This document shows positions 25,477 through 34,558 of a DNA stretch of 46,169 nucleotides, one piece after another. This DNA comes from CAYRLW01 sp964425215 (GTDB lineage Bacteria; Spirochaetota; Spirochaetia; Treponematales; Breznakiellaceae): positions 1-46,169 of the forward strand of contig CAYRLW010000027.1 of assembly GCA_964425215.1 (NCBI GenBank). Direction: 5' to 3'. The notes under the pieces were generated by a model, which was not told where the DNA came from, did no database searches, and saw only the letters and a program-made list of their open reading frames with translations. The translations under genes and the position numbers were made by a program. The stretch's first letter is position 1. Each line of letters begins with the position of its first letter.

Positions 25477-26148
25477 TTAACGGATAAATTTCCGGTATTC
25501 TCCGCAGAGGAGCCGATAGGGCTTTTCATCCTCCTCGATATCCGCATACCGGCCCAATGTTTCACGGAACCGATTGTCCGTCACGTCGTCGTTGACCATG
25601 CTGACTTCCCCCGCCAAGACCTGGCCGCCCTCCGCGAAAAACCGGTGGTACAGCCCCTGGGGGATGGTAATGCTCTCGCCCGGATGGAGGGCAATTTTTG
25701 CTCCCGCAGGAACGGTTCGGCGAATGCCGTCGATACTGACGGTCACGGGGTCGGGGGAAAATTCTTCCTCCTTGGTGGAACCAAACACCTCGATAATCAG
25801 CGTTCCACCGCCGCGGTTGATAATATCTTCCATTTTGTACCAATGGAAGTGCATGGGGTTTCCCTGCCCTTCGGAAATAATAAGGATCTTTTCCGCGTAG
25901 GGCTTTTTGTCCCGTTTTAAGTTCCCGTTCCGGATGGTAAAGAGGGTCAAACCGAAGGTACCGTAGGAGCCCCGGCCAAAGTCCGTCACGTCCCAACCCA
26001 ACATGTTATCAAATATTTCGGAGGCCGAATCGCCTACGGATTTCCATTGGTCCACCGTCCAGTGGGCCCAGGGGGGAAGGTGGAAGCCCATGGTCTTTAC
26101 CCAGGATTCGACTTCCCGTACTATCCCGTTTATTTCGCTTCGTTTCAT
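25477..26148 (-). CDS. D-lyxose isomerase, 223 aa
   Basis: A cupin-fold metal enzyme interconverting D-lyxose and D-xylulose (also D-mannose and D-fructose in some members). The N-terminus MKRSEINGIV and the start codon match the family. The metal site is MHFHWYKMED with His100, His102 and Glu107; a second His lies in GLYHRFF near residue 178. Length normal (about 225). It is the first gene of the sensing operon. Its promoter lies so close that the mRNA would have a leader of only about two bases. Its presence suggests that the system handles lyxose or another pentose. Confidence 0.92.
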   Translation of the reverse strand: MKRSEINGIVREVESWVKTMGFHLPPWAHWTVDQWKSVGDSASEIFDNMLGWDVTDFGRGSYGTFGLTLFTIRNGNLKRDKKPYAEKILIISEGQGNPMHFHWYKMEDIINRGGGTLIIEVFGSTKEEEFSPDPVTVSIDGIRRTVPAGAKIALHPGESITIPQGLYHRFFAEGGQVLAGEVSMVNDDVTDNRFRETLGRYADIEEDEKPYRLLCGEYRKFIR

Positions 26149-26156
26149 AGTTTTTT

Positions 26157-26185
26157 ATTATGGGCCCAGAGCGGCCAAATAACAA
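26157..26185 (-). promoter_or_regulatory. Promoter of the isomerase/two-component operon
   Basis: On the minus strand TTGTTA (26185-26180), a 17-bp spacer and CATAAT (26162-26157). The ATG begins eight bases after the -10 box, which predicts a leaderless or nearly leaderless mRNA. Confidence 0.65.
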
Positions 26186-26202
26186 GAGAGGCCCTGGTAA
26201 AT

Positions 26203-26216
26203 ATGATATTTGTCAC
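26203..26216 (-). promoter_or_regulatory. Putative activator operator of the isomerase operon (site B)
   Basis: On the minus strand GTGAC-N4-ATCAT lies exactly 17 bp before the -35 box, as site A does at rbsB. It overlaps the palindrome AAATAT-G-ATATTT at 26199-26211. It could also affect the divergent gene at 26282. Confidence 0.6.
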
Positions 26217-26281
26217 CCCATCCCGATTGTCCCTTTCCCTGGGGCGGTTGCTAAAATCCAGCTCCAGGGGTACTATGGGCC

Positions 26282-26755
26282 ATGACTCCATCAAAAGAAT
26301 TGTTAGACCGTATCCTTACGGAAGAAGCGGAATTGATCCTTGATCGATTTGACGAAGACGATGCTTGGCGTTTGGGCAACCTGTTAGTGGAAGAGGCCCG
26401 CCAGCGGAAGGCTCCGGTGGCCATCGATATACGCCGACCTTCCCAGGTACTATTCCACTGTGCCCTGCCGGGAGCCGCGCCGGACAACGAGGAGTGGATA
26501 CGCCGGAAAGCCAACCTGGCGTTCCGAATGGGAAAAAGTTCCTTTTCCGTGGGCCTAAACCTTGCCCTGTCCAACGCCACCCTGGAAGACAAGCACTACA
26601 TCAGTTCTCTGGAGTTCTCCGCCCACGGCGGGGCGGTCCCCATCCGGGTTGCCCACGTGGGTATCGTCGCCTGCGCGGTGGTATCGGGGCTTCCCCAGGA
26701 GGAAGACCACGCCCTGGTGATAGCCTGCCTTAAAAAACTCCGGCAAAGGGCCTAA
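26282..26755 (+). CDS. UPF0303 (heme-degrading-domain-like) protein, 157 aa
   Basis: A small cytoplasmic protein of the UPF0303/YBR137w family (HbpS/GlcG-related fold). Family features are EEARQRKAPVAIDIRR, DNEEWIRRKANLAFRMGKSS, HGGAVPIRV and VSGLPQEEDHALV near the C-terminus. Length is normal for the family. The biochemical function is not established; relatives bind heme or cofactors. It diverges from the isomerase operon and converges with the hybrid kinase. No strong ribosome-binding site is visible. Confidence 0.8.
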   Translation: MTPSKELLDRILTEEAELILDRFDEDDAWRLGNLLVEEARQRKAPVAIDIRRPSQVLFHCALPGAAPDNEEWIRRKANLAFRMGKSSFSVGLNLALSNATLEDKHYISSLEFSAHGGAVPIRVAHVGIVACAVVSGLPQEEDHALVIACLKKLRQRA

Positions 26756-26847
26756 GAATCCGGAAAAGGACCAGGGTCTTCGGTAAACATCCCTGGACCC
26801 GGTAAAGGGTCTGGATATCCGAAAAGGGGCACCAACATTTCCCATGG

Positions 26848-29409
26848 TTAGGTCTGGGAACGCATGACGTGGGAAACAATAACGAATTCTTGGTCTAAGG
26901 CTTCCATAAGGGCTTCGAATCGATCCGGGTCGTCGGCCTCGTTTTTTTCCATAAGGGCTAAGATTTCGGACATGCGGATGCACGACATGGTCATGGCCGC
27001 CCCTTTAAACTTATGGGCCACCTGGCGGGCCTTTTTAAAGTCCCCTTCCTTAAGGGCCTGGGCAAGGTCGCTTTTATACTCCGTAAATTGGACAACGCTC
27101 ATGGCGACCATCTGGGGAAACAGTTCCCTATCCCCGCCCAAACGCTGTAACAGGGTTTCCATATCAACATGGACCAGGGAAGGCAGGTTCTCCTTCGGTG
27201 CTGGGGGTTTCGGTTTTACATCCTGTTTTATATCCAAAAGTTTAAAAAGGGCCTTTTTTAACTGATCCGACTCCAGGGGTTTGGTGATATACGTATCCAT
27301 CCCCACGTCGTAGGCCTCTTTAATCTCCTCTTCCATAGCCCCGGCGCTTAATCCAATGATCGGTACGTGGGAAGGAGGATCCTGTTCCCCCTCCAGGGCT
27401 CGAATGGCCGTTGTGGCGGTATAACCGTCCATGACGGGCATCTGGATATCCATTAAAACCACGTCGGGCTTTACCGTGCTAAACAGGTCCACCCCCTCTT
27501 TGCCGTTGGGGGCCCCAAAAACCTCTACCCGTGGAAGGATCCGGCGGACTATAACCTCCGCCAACTTTCGGTTTAGGTTCACGTCCTCCACGATCAGAAC
27601 CCGGAAAGGATCATCGGAGCTATGCCCCAGAAGTCCGTCTTCGACTACTCTTTCGGGCCCTGGTTCTACATTTATTTTATCCCCCGTACCATTGGGGAAG
27701 TACGCTTTGGTTATGGAGAAATAGAACGTGCTCCCCTGACCGGGCACGCTCGTAAACCCCAACACTCCCCCCATTTTAGCGACCAGACTACTGGAAATCA
27801 CAAGGCCCAATCCGGTACCCCCAAAACGCCTTGTTATGGACGTATCCCCCTGGCTAAAGGCTTTAAAGAGTTTATCCTTTTGATCCTCCGCTATGCCTAT
27901 GCCCGTATCCCGCACTTTAAAGGTAAGGACTCCCATGGGGACTTCGGTATCAGCAATCGGAAGGGCTTCAAAATCCACCTCGAGGCTTACGGAACCCCGT
28001 TCGGTAAACTTTATGGCGTTGCTCAAAAGGTTCACCAAAATTTGTTTACAACGCACCGGATCTATCATTACCCGAGGGGGCAAGGGTTTGGGGATAGTTA
28101 TATTAAGGGAAAGGCCCTTTTTATCCGCCTGGAATTTGAACATCTTTACCGTTTGATCCAGCAGGGCCCTCAGATCCCAACTGACCTCTTCCAGTTCCAG
28201 CCGACCCGCTTCGATTTTAGAAAAATCCAAAATATCGTTGATAATTTCCAAAAGTTAATGGGCCGCGTTATTAGCGTTATCCAAATATTCCCGCTGTTCC
28301 GCCGTAAGGGAAGCATCCCGTAAAAGATCGGTAAAGCCAATCACCGCATTCAAGGGTGTGCGGATTTCGTGGCTCATGTTGGCAAGGAATTCGGATTTTA
28401 CTTTGCTCGCCCGCTGGGCTTCTTCTATAGCGTTTTTAAGGGCCGTAACGTCAAAGACCACACCGCTTAAAGCCAGGGGTTTGCCGTCGGCGCTCCACGC
28501 GTTGGCTACCCCGATATCTTGAAACCATTTATAATTTCCATCCCGAGCCCGTATGCGGTATACACCCCCGTACACATCCCGTTTGCCTTCCAAATAATCC
28601 CGCATGGCCTGCATAATGGTCTCGTGGTCCTCCGGATGAACCAGATCGGTGAAGTGGGAATAATGGGTAAAGTTCGAAGAATCGTAGCCCAGCATTTTGG
28701 TTTTATTTTCGTTAAAACTAACCTTACCGGTAACCGTGTCCATCTGCCACCAGGCCAGGTTACCCGCCAGCATGATACCTTCCAACCGGTCGTGGTAGCT
28801 TTGCAGTTCCTGATTTTTCTCTTCCAGTAAAAGGCGTGCCTGCTGAAGCTGTTTTTCTAAAATAACTTCCTGGTTGATATCGATGAGGGCACTGCGGAAA
28901 ATTTTCTTACCACCCTCTTCTGCCATGGTGCTTTCCATGATATAGGTCTTCTCTTCATCCTGCCGTTTAATATGAATACGGCACTTCTGGGGTCCCTTTT
29001 CCGTCAGGAGCGAACGGATATGGTAATAAAACGTATCCTGGCTTCCGCTGGCTATAAAGCGATCCAGGGTCGCTTCGCTGTTCCGAAGGGGGCTTTTATT
29101 GTCCGAAGGCAAAAAAATAAGATCCTTAAACAGGTTATTCATGGAAAGGATTTTATAATTCTCGTCGTACAGAACGTAGCCCACCGGGGCATTCATAAAG
29201 AGGTCTTCGTACCGTTTGTTTACCTGTTCCAAATTTTGAGAAACCCGCTTGAGCTCTTCGTTTTGGAACTCCAGCTCTTGATAATAGATATTTATTTCCT
29301 GGACCAGCTCTTCCGGGGAAAGGTGGGAAAAATCCTTTTCGCCCCCGTTCTTACGGTTAAGGACCTGGGTAATCCTATCACGGAGCTGGCTTATCGCTTC
29401 CTCACGCAT
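26848..29409 (-). pseudogene. PAS hybrid histidine kinase with receiver and Hpt, broken by an in-frame TAA
   Basis: One frame of 854 codons is interrupted only by TAA at 28257-28255. Order: coiled coil, PAS (about 65-180), second PAS with PAC (about 215-330), HisKA with FLANMSHEIRTPLNAVIGFTD, HATPase (GTGLGL), receiver (VVLMDIQMPVMDG), and Hpt with VAHKFKGAAM. At the break the family usually reads AHSLLEIINDILDFSKIEAG; here the Ser is TAA, one base from TCA. The stop falls in the second HisKA helix, so the first product keeps the His box but not the ATPase domain. A restart at TTG 28251 would give ATPase, receiver and Hpt without the His. Start: ATG 29409, preceded by GGAGGTGA, 5 bp past the CheB-CheR stop. 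Confidence 0.88.
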
Positions 29410-29414
29410 GTTTC

Positions 29415-32400
29415 TCACCTCCCACCTTCCGTATACAGCACAAAAATCGCGCCCTCAAACTGCCCCTGGGCCGAGACAATGGGGGTTCCGTTAATCCTTA
29501 GAAGAACCCTATCCTTACCGGGGATCTCGATATGGTGATAAAAATCTACCACCGGATTACCGGTCTTTTTTACCACCGCAAAGGGGAGCTCCGACGGATC
29601 CAGGGGCCGCCCCTGGGAATCCGTAATTCGCCAACGGGAATCGTCGTAGGATCGCGTTTGGATCTCTTCCCGGCTTATGCCGAAGAGGGCTTCGGCCTTT
29701 TTATTGGCGTATATAATCCATCCTTCCGAATCGACCATGGTGGCCGCTACGGGGGTATGATCCAAGATGGTTTCCAGTAATTCTTTCCGTTTTACTAGCG
29801 TTTCTTCCAGTTCCCGAATACGGGTAATGTCGATAACCGTACCCATAAGCCGTTTTGGTTTTCCTTCGGGGCTCCGTTCAATCATTAAACCCCGGTCGTA
29901 ATACCAAGCGTAGGTGCCATCTTTTCGGCGGATCCGGTAGACCATGCTCCATTCGGGGCTCCGACCATCCAGGTAGGCCCGCATGGCGTCCATGGTGGCG
30001 TCGTAATCCTCCGGGTGTATATAGGAACAGATGGCGTACACGTCCTTGGGAAATTCATCCACCCCATACCCTAGCATGGTGGCCTTTCGGGGATCAAAAT
30101 CTACCTTTCCGGTTTCCACATCCCATTCCCACCAGGCCATGTTGCCGATCGCCAGAGCGTTATCCAAACGTTGAGCCAGGGTTTCCGCCCGTTGGTGCTG
30201 GCTTTTCAGATCCGTAATGTCGATAAAGATTATCAGAACCCCATCGACGGCGTTGTAGTCGGTCCGGTACGGCCGGATACGGATAAGGTAGGTCCCCTTG
30301 TCACCCAGATCCACTTCCCGGTCCCGGGCTTGCAGGGTATCTACCACCCGCTGAATATCCTGGAACAGGTCCTCCAACCCCGGCCCTAGGGAAAGGTGGT
30401 AGATAGGCCGCCCTAAATCGGAGGATAGCAGGGGAGTGAGTTTGGAAACGATGGGGGTGATTTTTCGGATGCAGAGGTTGCGATCCAGATAGATTGCCCC
30501 CACCTCCGTGTTTTTTAAAAGGTTGTTGATATCGTTGTTAAGCCGGGTAAGCTCCTCTATTTTTACCTGATACTCCGTATTAACGGTGTACAGCTCCTCG
30601 TTCACCGACTGGAGCTCCTCGTTAGTACTCTGCAGTTCCTCGTTGCTGGCTATGAGCTCCTCGTTACTGGATTGAAGTTCCTCGTTGGAGGTTTCCAGCT
30701 CCTCCACCGTGGCCTGCAGGCTTTCTTTGGTAAACTGAAGCTCCTTTTCTAATTCCCCAACCCGTTCAGCCATCCCCTTTTCCGTTGGGCTTTCTACCGT
30801 GGGAATATTCGCCACCACCGGTGGCACCGGAGTTTCCGAAAAACTCACCACGTAATATTCTGACCGGTCCGTCAAAATTTTTTTCCCCAGCAGGGTTATT
30901 TTTTGATTTTCAAACCCCTTTAGGTCTATAAGACTTTCGACGATGGAACTTTCACCGTCTTTTTTAAGCTTCCTTAAAAGGGAACTGACGAACAAACCCA
31001 AATCCGGCGGCAGATTGTCAAAAATATTCGGCGAGAATCGACCGGGCTGGATTTTAACAAAGGGGGTAACGTCGTTAATCGTGTGGATGATGTTGTCCGA
31101 CCCGTCGACGATTACGCTGGGGGGTAAAAATTGAGACAAGGTCTGATCCAACAGCTTTTCTATGCGGATCCCATTTTCCATCAGAACCTTGGAGGGGAAG
31201 CTTTTCCGCGGTTCAATAAGTCCGCTCTTGATGAGGGGGAAAATTTTCCCGCTTTGCCCCTTGTAACTTCCCTTAAGGCGATAGATCTTCCACTTGGTAT
31301 CCACGTACTCAAAGGCCTCGGACATCTCTCCAAGGGTCTCGCTATTTCCCAGAAACAGGTACCCATCCGCGTTAAGGCTGTAATAAAACATGCTCAACAG
31401 CTTGGTCTGGATCTCCGGCCGTATATAGATAAAGAGGTTTCTGCATACCAACAGGTCTATTCGGCTAAAGGGCGAATCCTTTAGAAGATTGTGGGTGGCA
31501 AAGACGATCATTTTACGGATCGAATCGTTGATCTGGTAGCCGTTTTCCTTTCTTATAAAGTATTTGGTTAAAAGGATGGAGTCCAAATCGGCCACCACGC
31601 TGTCCGGATACAAGCCCTTGCCCGCGTATTCTATGGAATTTCTATCCACATCGGTGGCAAAGATTTTTACATCCGCCGTTATCCCCTGCTGTTCCAAATA
31701 TTCGTTTAATAAGATAGCCAGAGAGTATACCTCTTCGCCGGTGGAACAGCCGGCGGACCAGATTCGTATGCTGTGCTTGCCAGTCCATGTGGAAAAAACC
31801 TTAGAACGGAGGGATTCAAATGCCTCCACGTCCCTAAAAAACCGGGTTACCCCAATAAGCAGTTCCCTCTGCAGGGTTTCCTTTTCCTTGTCCGAGTCCT
31901 TTAGAAAATCGAGGTATTCCTCCAAAGTTTGGTAGCGGTTAATGCTCAAACGCCGTTCCAAGCGGCGAAGAATCGTGGCATCCTTGTAAAAAGAAAAGTC
32001 GATACCCCCGTAGTTCCTTAAAATCAAAATAATCTTGGTCAGGGTGTCCAAATTATCCTGCAGGTCGCTTTCCAAACTTTTATTTTCCCGCACCAAGGGA
32101 TGCTTGATAAAGTTCACCAGGGCTTCGGGCATCTTGCCAGGAGGAAGGATATAATCTACTAACCCGGTGGCAATACTGTTCCGGGGCATCCCGTCAAACT
32201 TGGCGCTCTCTTCGTCCTGCACCATGATCATGCCGCCGGCCTCTTTGATAGCCCGGGTCCCCAGGGTTCCATCGCTACCGGTCCCCGAAAGGACAACCCC
32301 TATGGCGTTTTTACCCTTATCCAAGGCCAAGGAACGGAAGAAAATATCCACCGGCAGGTTCAGCCGCTTTTTGGGCTCCTGGTTTTCTAGAAAGAGCTTA

Positions 32401-32693
32401 TCATGGAAAATCGAAATATTTTTCCGCGGAGGGATCAGATAGATATGGTCCGGCAAGACCTCCATCCCATCCTCGGCTATCTGTATGGGGATGGATGTTT
32501 CCCGGGCAAGAAGCTCGTCCATCAGGCTTTTGTAGTCCGGCGAAAGGTGCTGGATAACCACAAAAGCCAACCCGGTCTTGAGGGGCATATTTTTAAAGAA
32601 TTCCTGCAGAGCCTCCAGCCCTCCAGCGGAAGCCCCCACAGCGACCACGATAAGAGAGGAAGATTCGGATTGTATATCCTTACTTTTTCTCAT
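29415..32693 (-). CDS. CheB-CheR-PAS fusion protein, 1092 aa
   Basis: CheB methylesterase (about 13-195) has the expected triad Ser22 (GASAGG), His49 (IQHLSPD) and Asp141 (GTGSDG) but no receiver domain. CheR methyltransferase (about 205-470) has IWSAGCSTGEEVYSLA and the CRNLFIYI motif. A long repetitive coiled coil (about 655-715) contains the repeat SNEELQSSNEEL. Three PAS-type domains follow (about 730-840, 870-980 and 990-1090). The protein is soluble. The next gene, a PAS hybrid kinase, begins 5 bp after this stop; the two look like one split signalling complex. This architecture is widespread, but its target is usually not a classical chemoreceptor. Confidence 0.93.
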   Translation of the reverse strand: MRKSKDIQSESSSLIVVAVGASAGGLEALQEFFKNMPLKTGLAFVVIQHLSPDYKSLMDELLARETSIPIQIAEDGMEVLPDHIYLIPPRKNISIFHDKLFLENQEPKKRLNLPVDIFFRSLALDKGKNAIGVVLSGTGSDGTLGTRAIKEAGGMIMVQDEESAKFDGMPRNSIATGLVDYILPPGKMPEALVNFIKHPLVRENKSLESDLQDNLDTLTKIILILRNYGGIDFSFYKDATILRRLERRLSINRYQTLEEYLDFLKDSDKEKETLQRELLIGVTRFFRDVEAFESLRSKVFSTWTGKHSIRIWSAGCSTGEEVYSLAILLNEYLEQQGITADVKIFATDVDRNSIEYAGKGLYPDSVVADLDSILLTKYFIRKENGYQINDSIRKMIVFATHNLLKDSPFSRIDLLVCRNLFIYIRPEIQTKLLSMFYYSLNADGYLFLGNSETLGEMSEAFEYVDTKWKIYRLKGSYKGQSGKIFPLIKSGLIEPRKSFPSKVLMENGIRIEKLLDQTLSQFLPPSVIVDGSDNIIHTINDVTPFVKIQPGRFSPNIFDNLPPDLGLFVSSLLRKLKKDGESSIVESLIDLKGFENQKITLLGKKILTDRSEYYVVSFSETPVPPVVANIPTVESPTEKGMAERVGELEKELQFTKESLQATVEELETSNEELQSSNEELIASNEELQSTNEELQSVNEELYTVNTEYQVKIEELTRLNNDINNLLKNTEVGAIYLDRNLCIRKITPIVSKLTPLLSSDLGRPIYHLSLGPGLEDLFQDIQRVVDTLQARDREVDLGDKGTYLIRIRPYRTDYNAVDGVLIIFIDITDLKSQHQRAETLAQRLDNALAIGNMAWWEWDVETGKVDFDPRKATMLGYGVDEFPKDVYAICSYIHPEDYDATMDAMRAYLDGRSPEWSMVYRIRRKDGTYAWYYDRGLMIERSPEGKPKRLMGTVIDITRIRELEETLVKRKELLETILDHTPVAATMVDSEGWIIYANKKAEALFGISREEIQTRSYDDSRWRITDSQGRPLDPSELPFAVVKKTGNPVVDFYHHIEIPGKDRVLLRINGTPIVSAQGQFEGAIFVLYTEGGR

Positions 32694-32790
32694 GTTCCGC
32701 CCCTAATCAAAAATACTAACGATTATCATTATAGAGCAATAGTGTATATCTCTTTTTGACTACCCGCAATAAAATAAAAGCCCCTCTCCC

Positions 32791-32820
32791 TTGAAACAGG
32801 GTCCCCTCTAGGGGTACAGT
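32791..32820 (+). promoter_or_regulatory. Promoter of the glyA riboswitch transcript
   Basis: TTGAAA (32791-32796), an 18-bp spacer and TACAGT (32815-32820). The predicted start lies where the riboswitch begins. Confidence 0.5.
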
Positions 32821-32823
32821 ACG

Positions 32824-32899
32824 CATAAGCGACTGGCGTTTTAAGATGGTATACCATCGGGAAGCGGATACACACCGTCCGACCGCGCGCCTGGGCCGG
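32824..32899 (+). promoter_or_regulatory. ZTP riboswitch (pfl motif) upstream of glyA
   Basis: The conserved blocks occur in order: GCGACTGGCG at 32829-32838, a hairpin GATGGTATACCATC at 32845-32858, CGGGAAGCG just after it, and CGCGCGCCTGGGC at 32884-32896. These match the pfl/ZTP aptamer, which senses the folate-stress signal ZMP/ZTP and normally precedes purine and one-carbon genes such as glyA. The ribosome-binding site AAGGAG (32907-32912) lies 8-15 bases after the last block, so control of translation start is likely. No terminator hairpin with a T-run is seen. Confidence 0.88.
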
Positions 32900-32918
32900 G
32901 CACCCCAAGGAGTAACCC

Positions 32919-34430
32919 ATGCATAAAAATCCCGTTTTGGAATATCTTTCCCAAACCGCTCCCGAGAAAATCGATACGTCCCTTTTGGCGTACCTTTGCA
33001 ACTTACAGGAAATAGCCCAAATTACCCCGGAGATCTCGGCAGACATCGTCAAGGAATTGGAGAATCAACGGAAAAGGGTTAAGCTAATCGCCAGCGAAAA
33101 CTACTGCTCCATGGCGGTCCAACTGGCCATGGGGAACCTTTTAACCGATAAATACGCCGAAGGGATGCCGAACCACCGCTTTTACGCGGGAAACGAAAAC
33201 GTGGACGCCGTGGAATCCCTCGCGGCCCAGGAAGCCTGCCAGCTTTTTGGAGCCGAGTACGCCAACGTTCAGCCCCATTGCGGCGCCGACGCCAACCTTT
33301 TGGCTTACTGGGCCATCCTTTCGACCCGTGTTGAAAGTCCTGCCCTGGAAAAATACGGTGAAACCAACCTTTACAAACTCAGCGATCCCCAGTGGAAGGA
33401 GCTTAAAGCCGAACTGGGAAATCAACGCCTGCTGGGTTTGGATTATTATTCCGGTGGACACCTAACCCACGGGTATCGGTACAACGTATCCTCCCGGATG
33501 TTCGACGTCCATAGCTACTCGGTTTCCAAAGATACGGGTCTTTTGGACTACGACCAGATAGAACGACAGGCCAAGGAAGTAAAGCCCCTCATCCTCCTGG
33601 CGGGATATTCCGCCTACCCAAGAAAAATAGACTTCCGCCGTATGCGGAACATCGCCGACGCCGTAGGAGCCGTCCTTATGGTCGATATGGCCCACTTCGC
33701 TGGCCTTGTGGCCGGGGATGTTTTTACGGGGGACTATAACCCCATACCCTTCGCTCACGTGGTTACCAGCACTACCCATAAAACCCTCCGGGGCCCCCGG
33801 GCGGGGCTCGTGCTTTCGACCAAGGAATTCGCCGAAGCCCTGGATAAGGGCTGTCCTTTGACCATGGGAGGCCCCCTTCCCCACGTGATCGCCGCTAAGG
33901 CGGTGGCTTTCCGGGAAGCCCAAAAACCGGAGTTTAAAACCTACGCCCAGCACATCGTCGAAAACAGCCAGTCCCTGGCCGCCGCCTGCGTAGCCGGGGG
34001 CTTGGAAGTGCTGACCGGGGGAACGGATAACCACTTATTTTTGGTGAACGTTCGCAATTTAGGCATCACGGGCCGCCAAGCGGAAAGCGCCCTCCACGAA
34101 TGTGGTATAACTTTGAATCGGAACAGCCTTCCCTTTGACCCTAACGGTCCCTGGTATACCTCGGGCCTCCGGATCGGTACCGCCGCGGTAACCACCCTGG
34201 GGATGGGAAAGACTGAAATGGAAGAACTGGGAGCCCTGATCACGTTGGTGCTTAAACACACCAAACCCACCGCGGACGCGAAGGACCCCAGCAAACCGAG
34301 CAAGGCCAAGTACCAGGTGGAAAGCGGGGCCAAGGCCGAAGCCCTTTCGCGGGTGGCCGCCCTCTTAAGCCGTTTCCCCGTGTATCCCCAGCTGGATCTG
34401 CCGCGGTTAAAACGGGCCTTCGTAGACTAA
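32919..34430 (+). CDS. glyA: Serine hydroxymethyltransferase, long form, 503 aa
   Basis: It interconverts serine and glycine while charging tetrahydrofolate with a one-carbon unit. PLP-lysine is Lys288 in STTHKTLRGPRAG. Other family blocks are IASENY, GMPNHRFYAGNENVD, VDMAHFAGLVAG, GTDNHLFLVNVR and GLRIGTAAVTT. Against the usual 415-430 residues it has an N-terminal extension and an insertion between AYWAILSTRVESP and SGGHLTHGYRYN, as in spirochaete/Chlamydia enzymes. ATG is seven bases after AAGGAG. Upstream lies a ZTP riboswitch. It is monocistronic, followed by a hairpin. Confidence 0.95.
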   Translation: MHKNPVLEYLSQTAPEKIDTSLLAYLCNLQEIAQITPEISADIVKELENQRKRVKLIASENYCSMAVQLAMGNLLTDKYAEGMPNHRFYAGNENVDAVESLAAQEACQLFGAEYANVQPHCGADANLLAYWAILSTRVESPALEKYGETNLYKLSDPQWKELKAELGNQRLLGLDYYSGGHLTHGYRYNVSSRMFDVHSYSVSKDTGLLDYDQIERQAKEVKPLILLAGYSAYPRKIDFRRMRNIADAVGAVLMVDMAHFAGLVAGDVFTGDYNPIPFAHVVTSTTHKTLRGPRAGLVLSTKEFAEALDKGCPLTMGGPLPHVIAAKAVAFREAQKPEFKTYAQHIVENSQSLAAACVAGGLEVLTGGTDNHLFLVNVRNLGITGRQAESALHECGITLNRNSLPFDPNGPWYTSGLRIGTAAVTTLGMGKTEMEELGALITLVLKHTKPTADAKDPSKPSKAKYQVESGAKAEALSRVAALLSRFPVYPQLDLPRLKRAFVD

Positions 34431-34438
34431 AACCCACG

Positions 34439-34558
34439 GTACTTTAACGAAGCCAGAGGGGCTTCCTGGATAACCCCAAGGTTAGGGGTTATCCAGACCC
34501 TAGAAGTTTGCTGACCCTATTAGATTTGTATAAACATTGGTTTTGCCCAACCTTCGTT
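34439..34558. repeat. Pair of TTYAACGAAG repeats flanking the glyA hairpin
   Basis: GTACTTTAACGAAG at 34439-34452 and, inverted, CAACCTTCGTTGAA near 34549-34562 bracket about 95 bp. Both resemble the sequence at 5022-5041. Confidence 0.4.
34466..34496 (+). terminator. Hairpin after glyA
   Basis: A perfect 12-bp stem (CTGGATAACCCC with GGGGTTATCCAG) with a seven-base loop, 36 bp after glyA. No T-run follows, so it may stabilise the 3' end or work with Rho. Confidence 0.6.

Noticed and set aside
5470..28257. Stop-codon recoding as an explanation of the in-frame stops
   Set aside because: The two interrupted genes use different stops (TAG and TAA), the integrase has TGA, and the intact genes end normally in all three; no SECIS-like or read-through signal was recognised.
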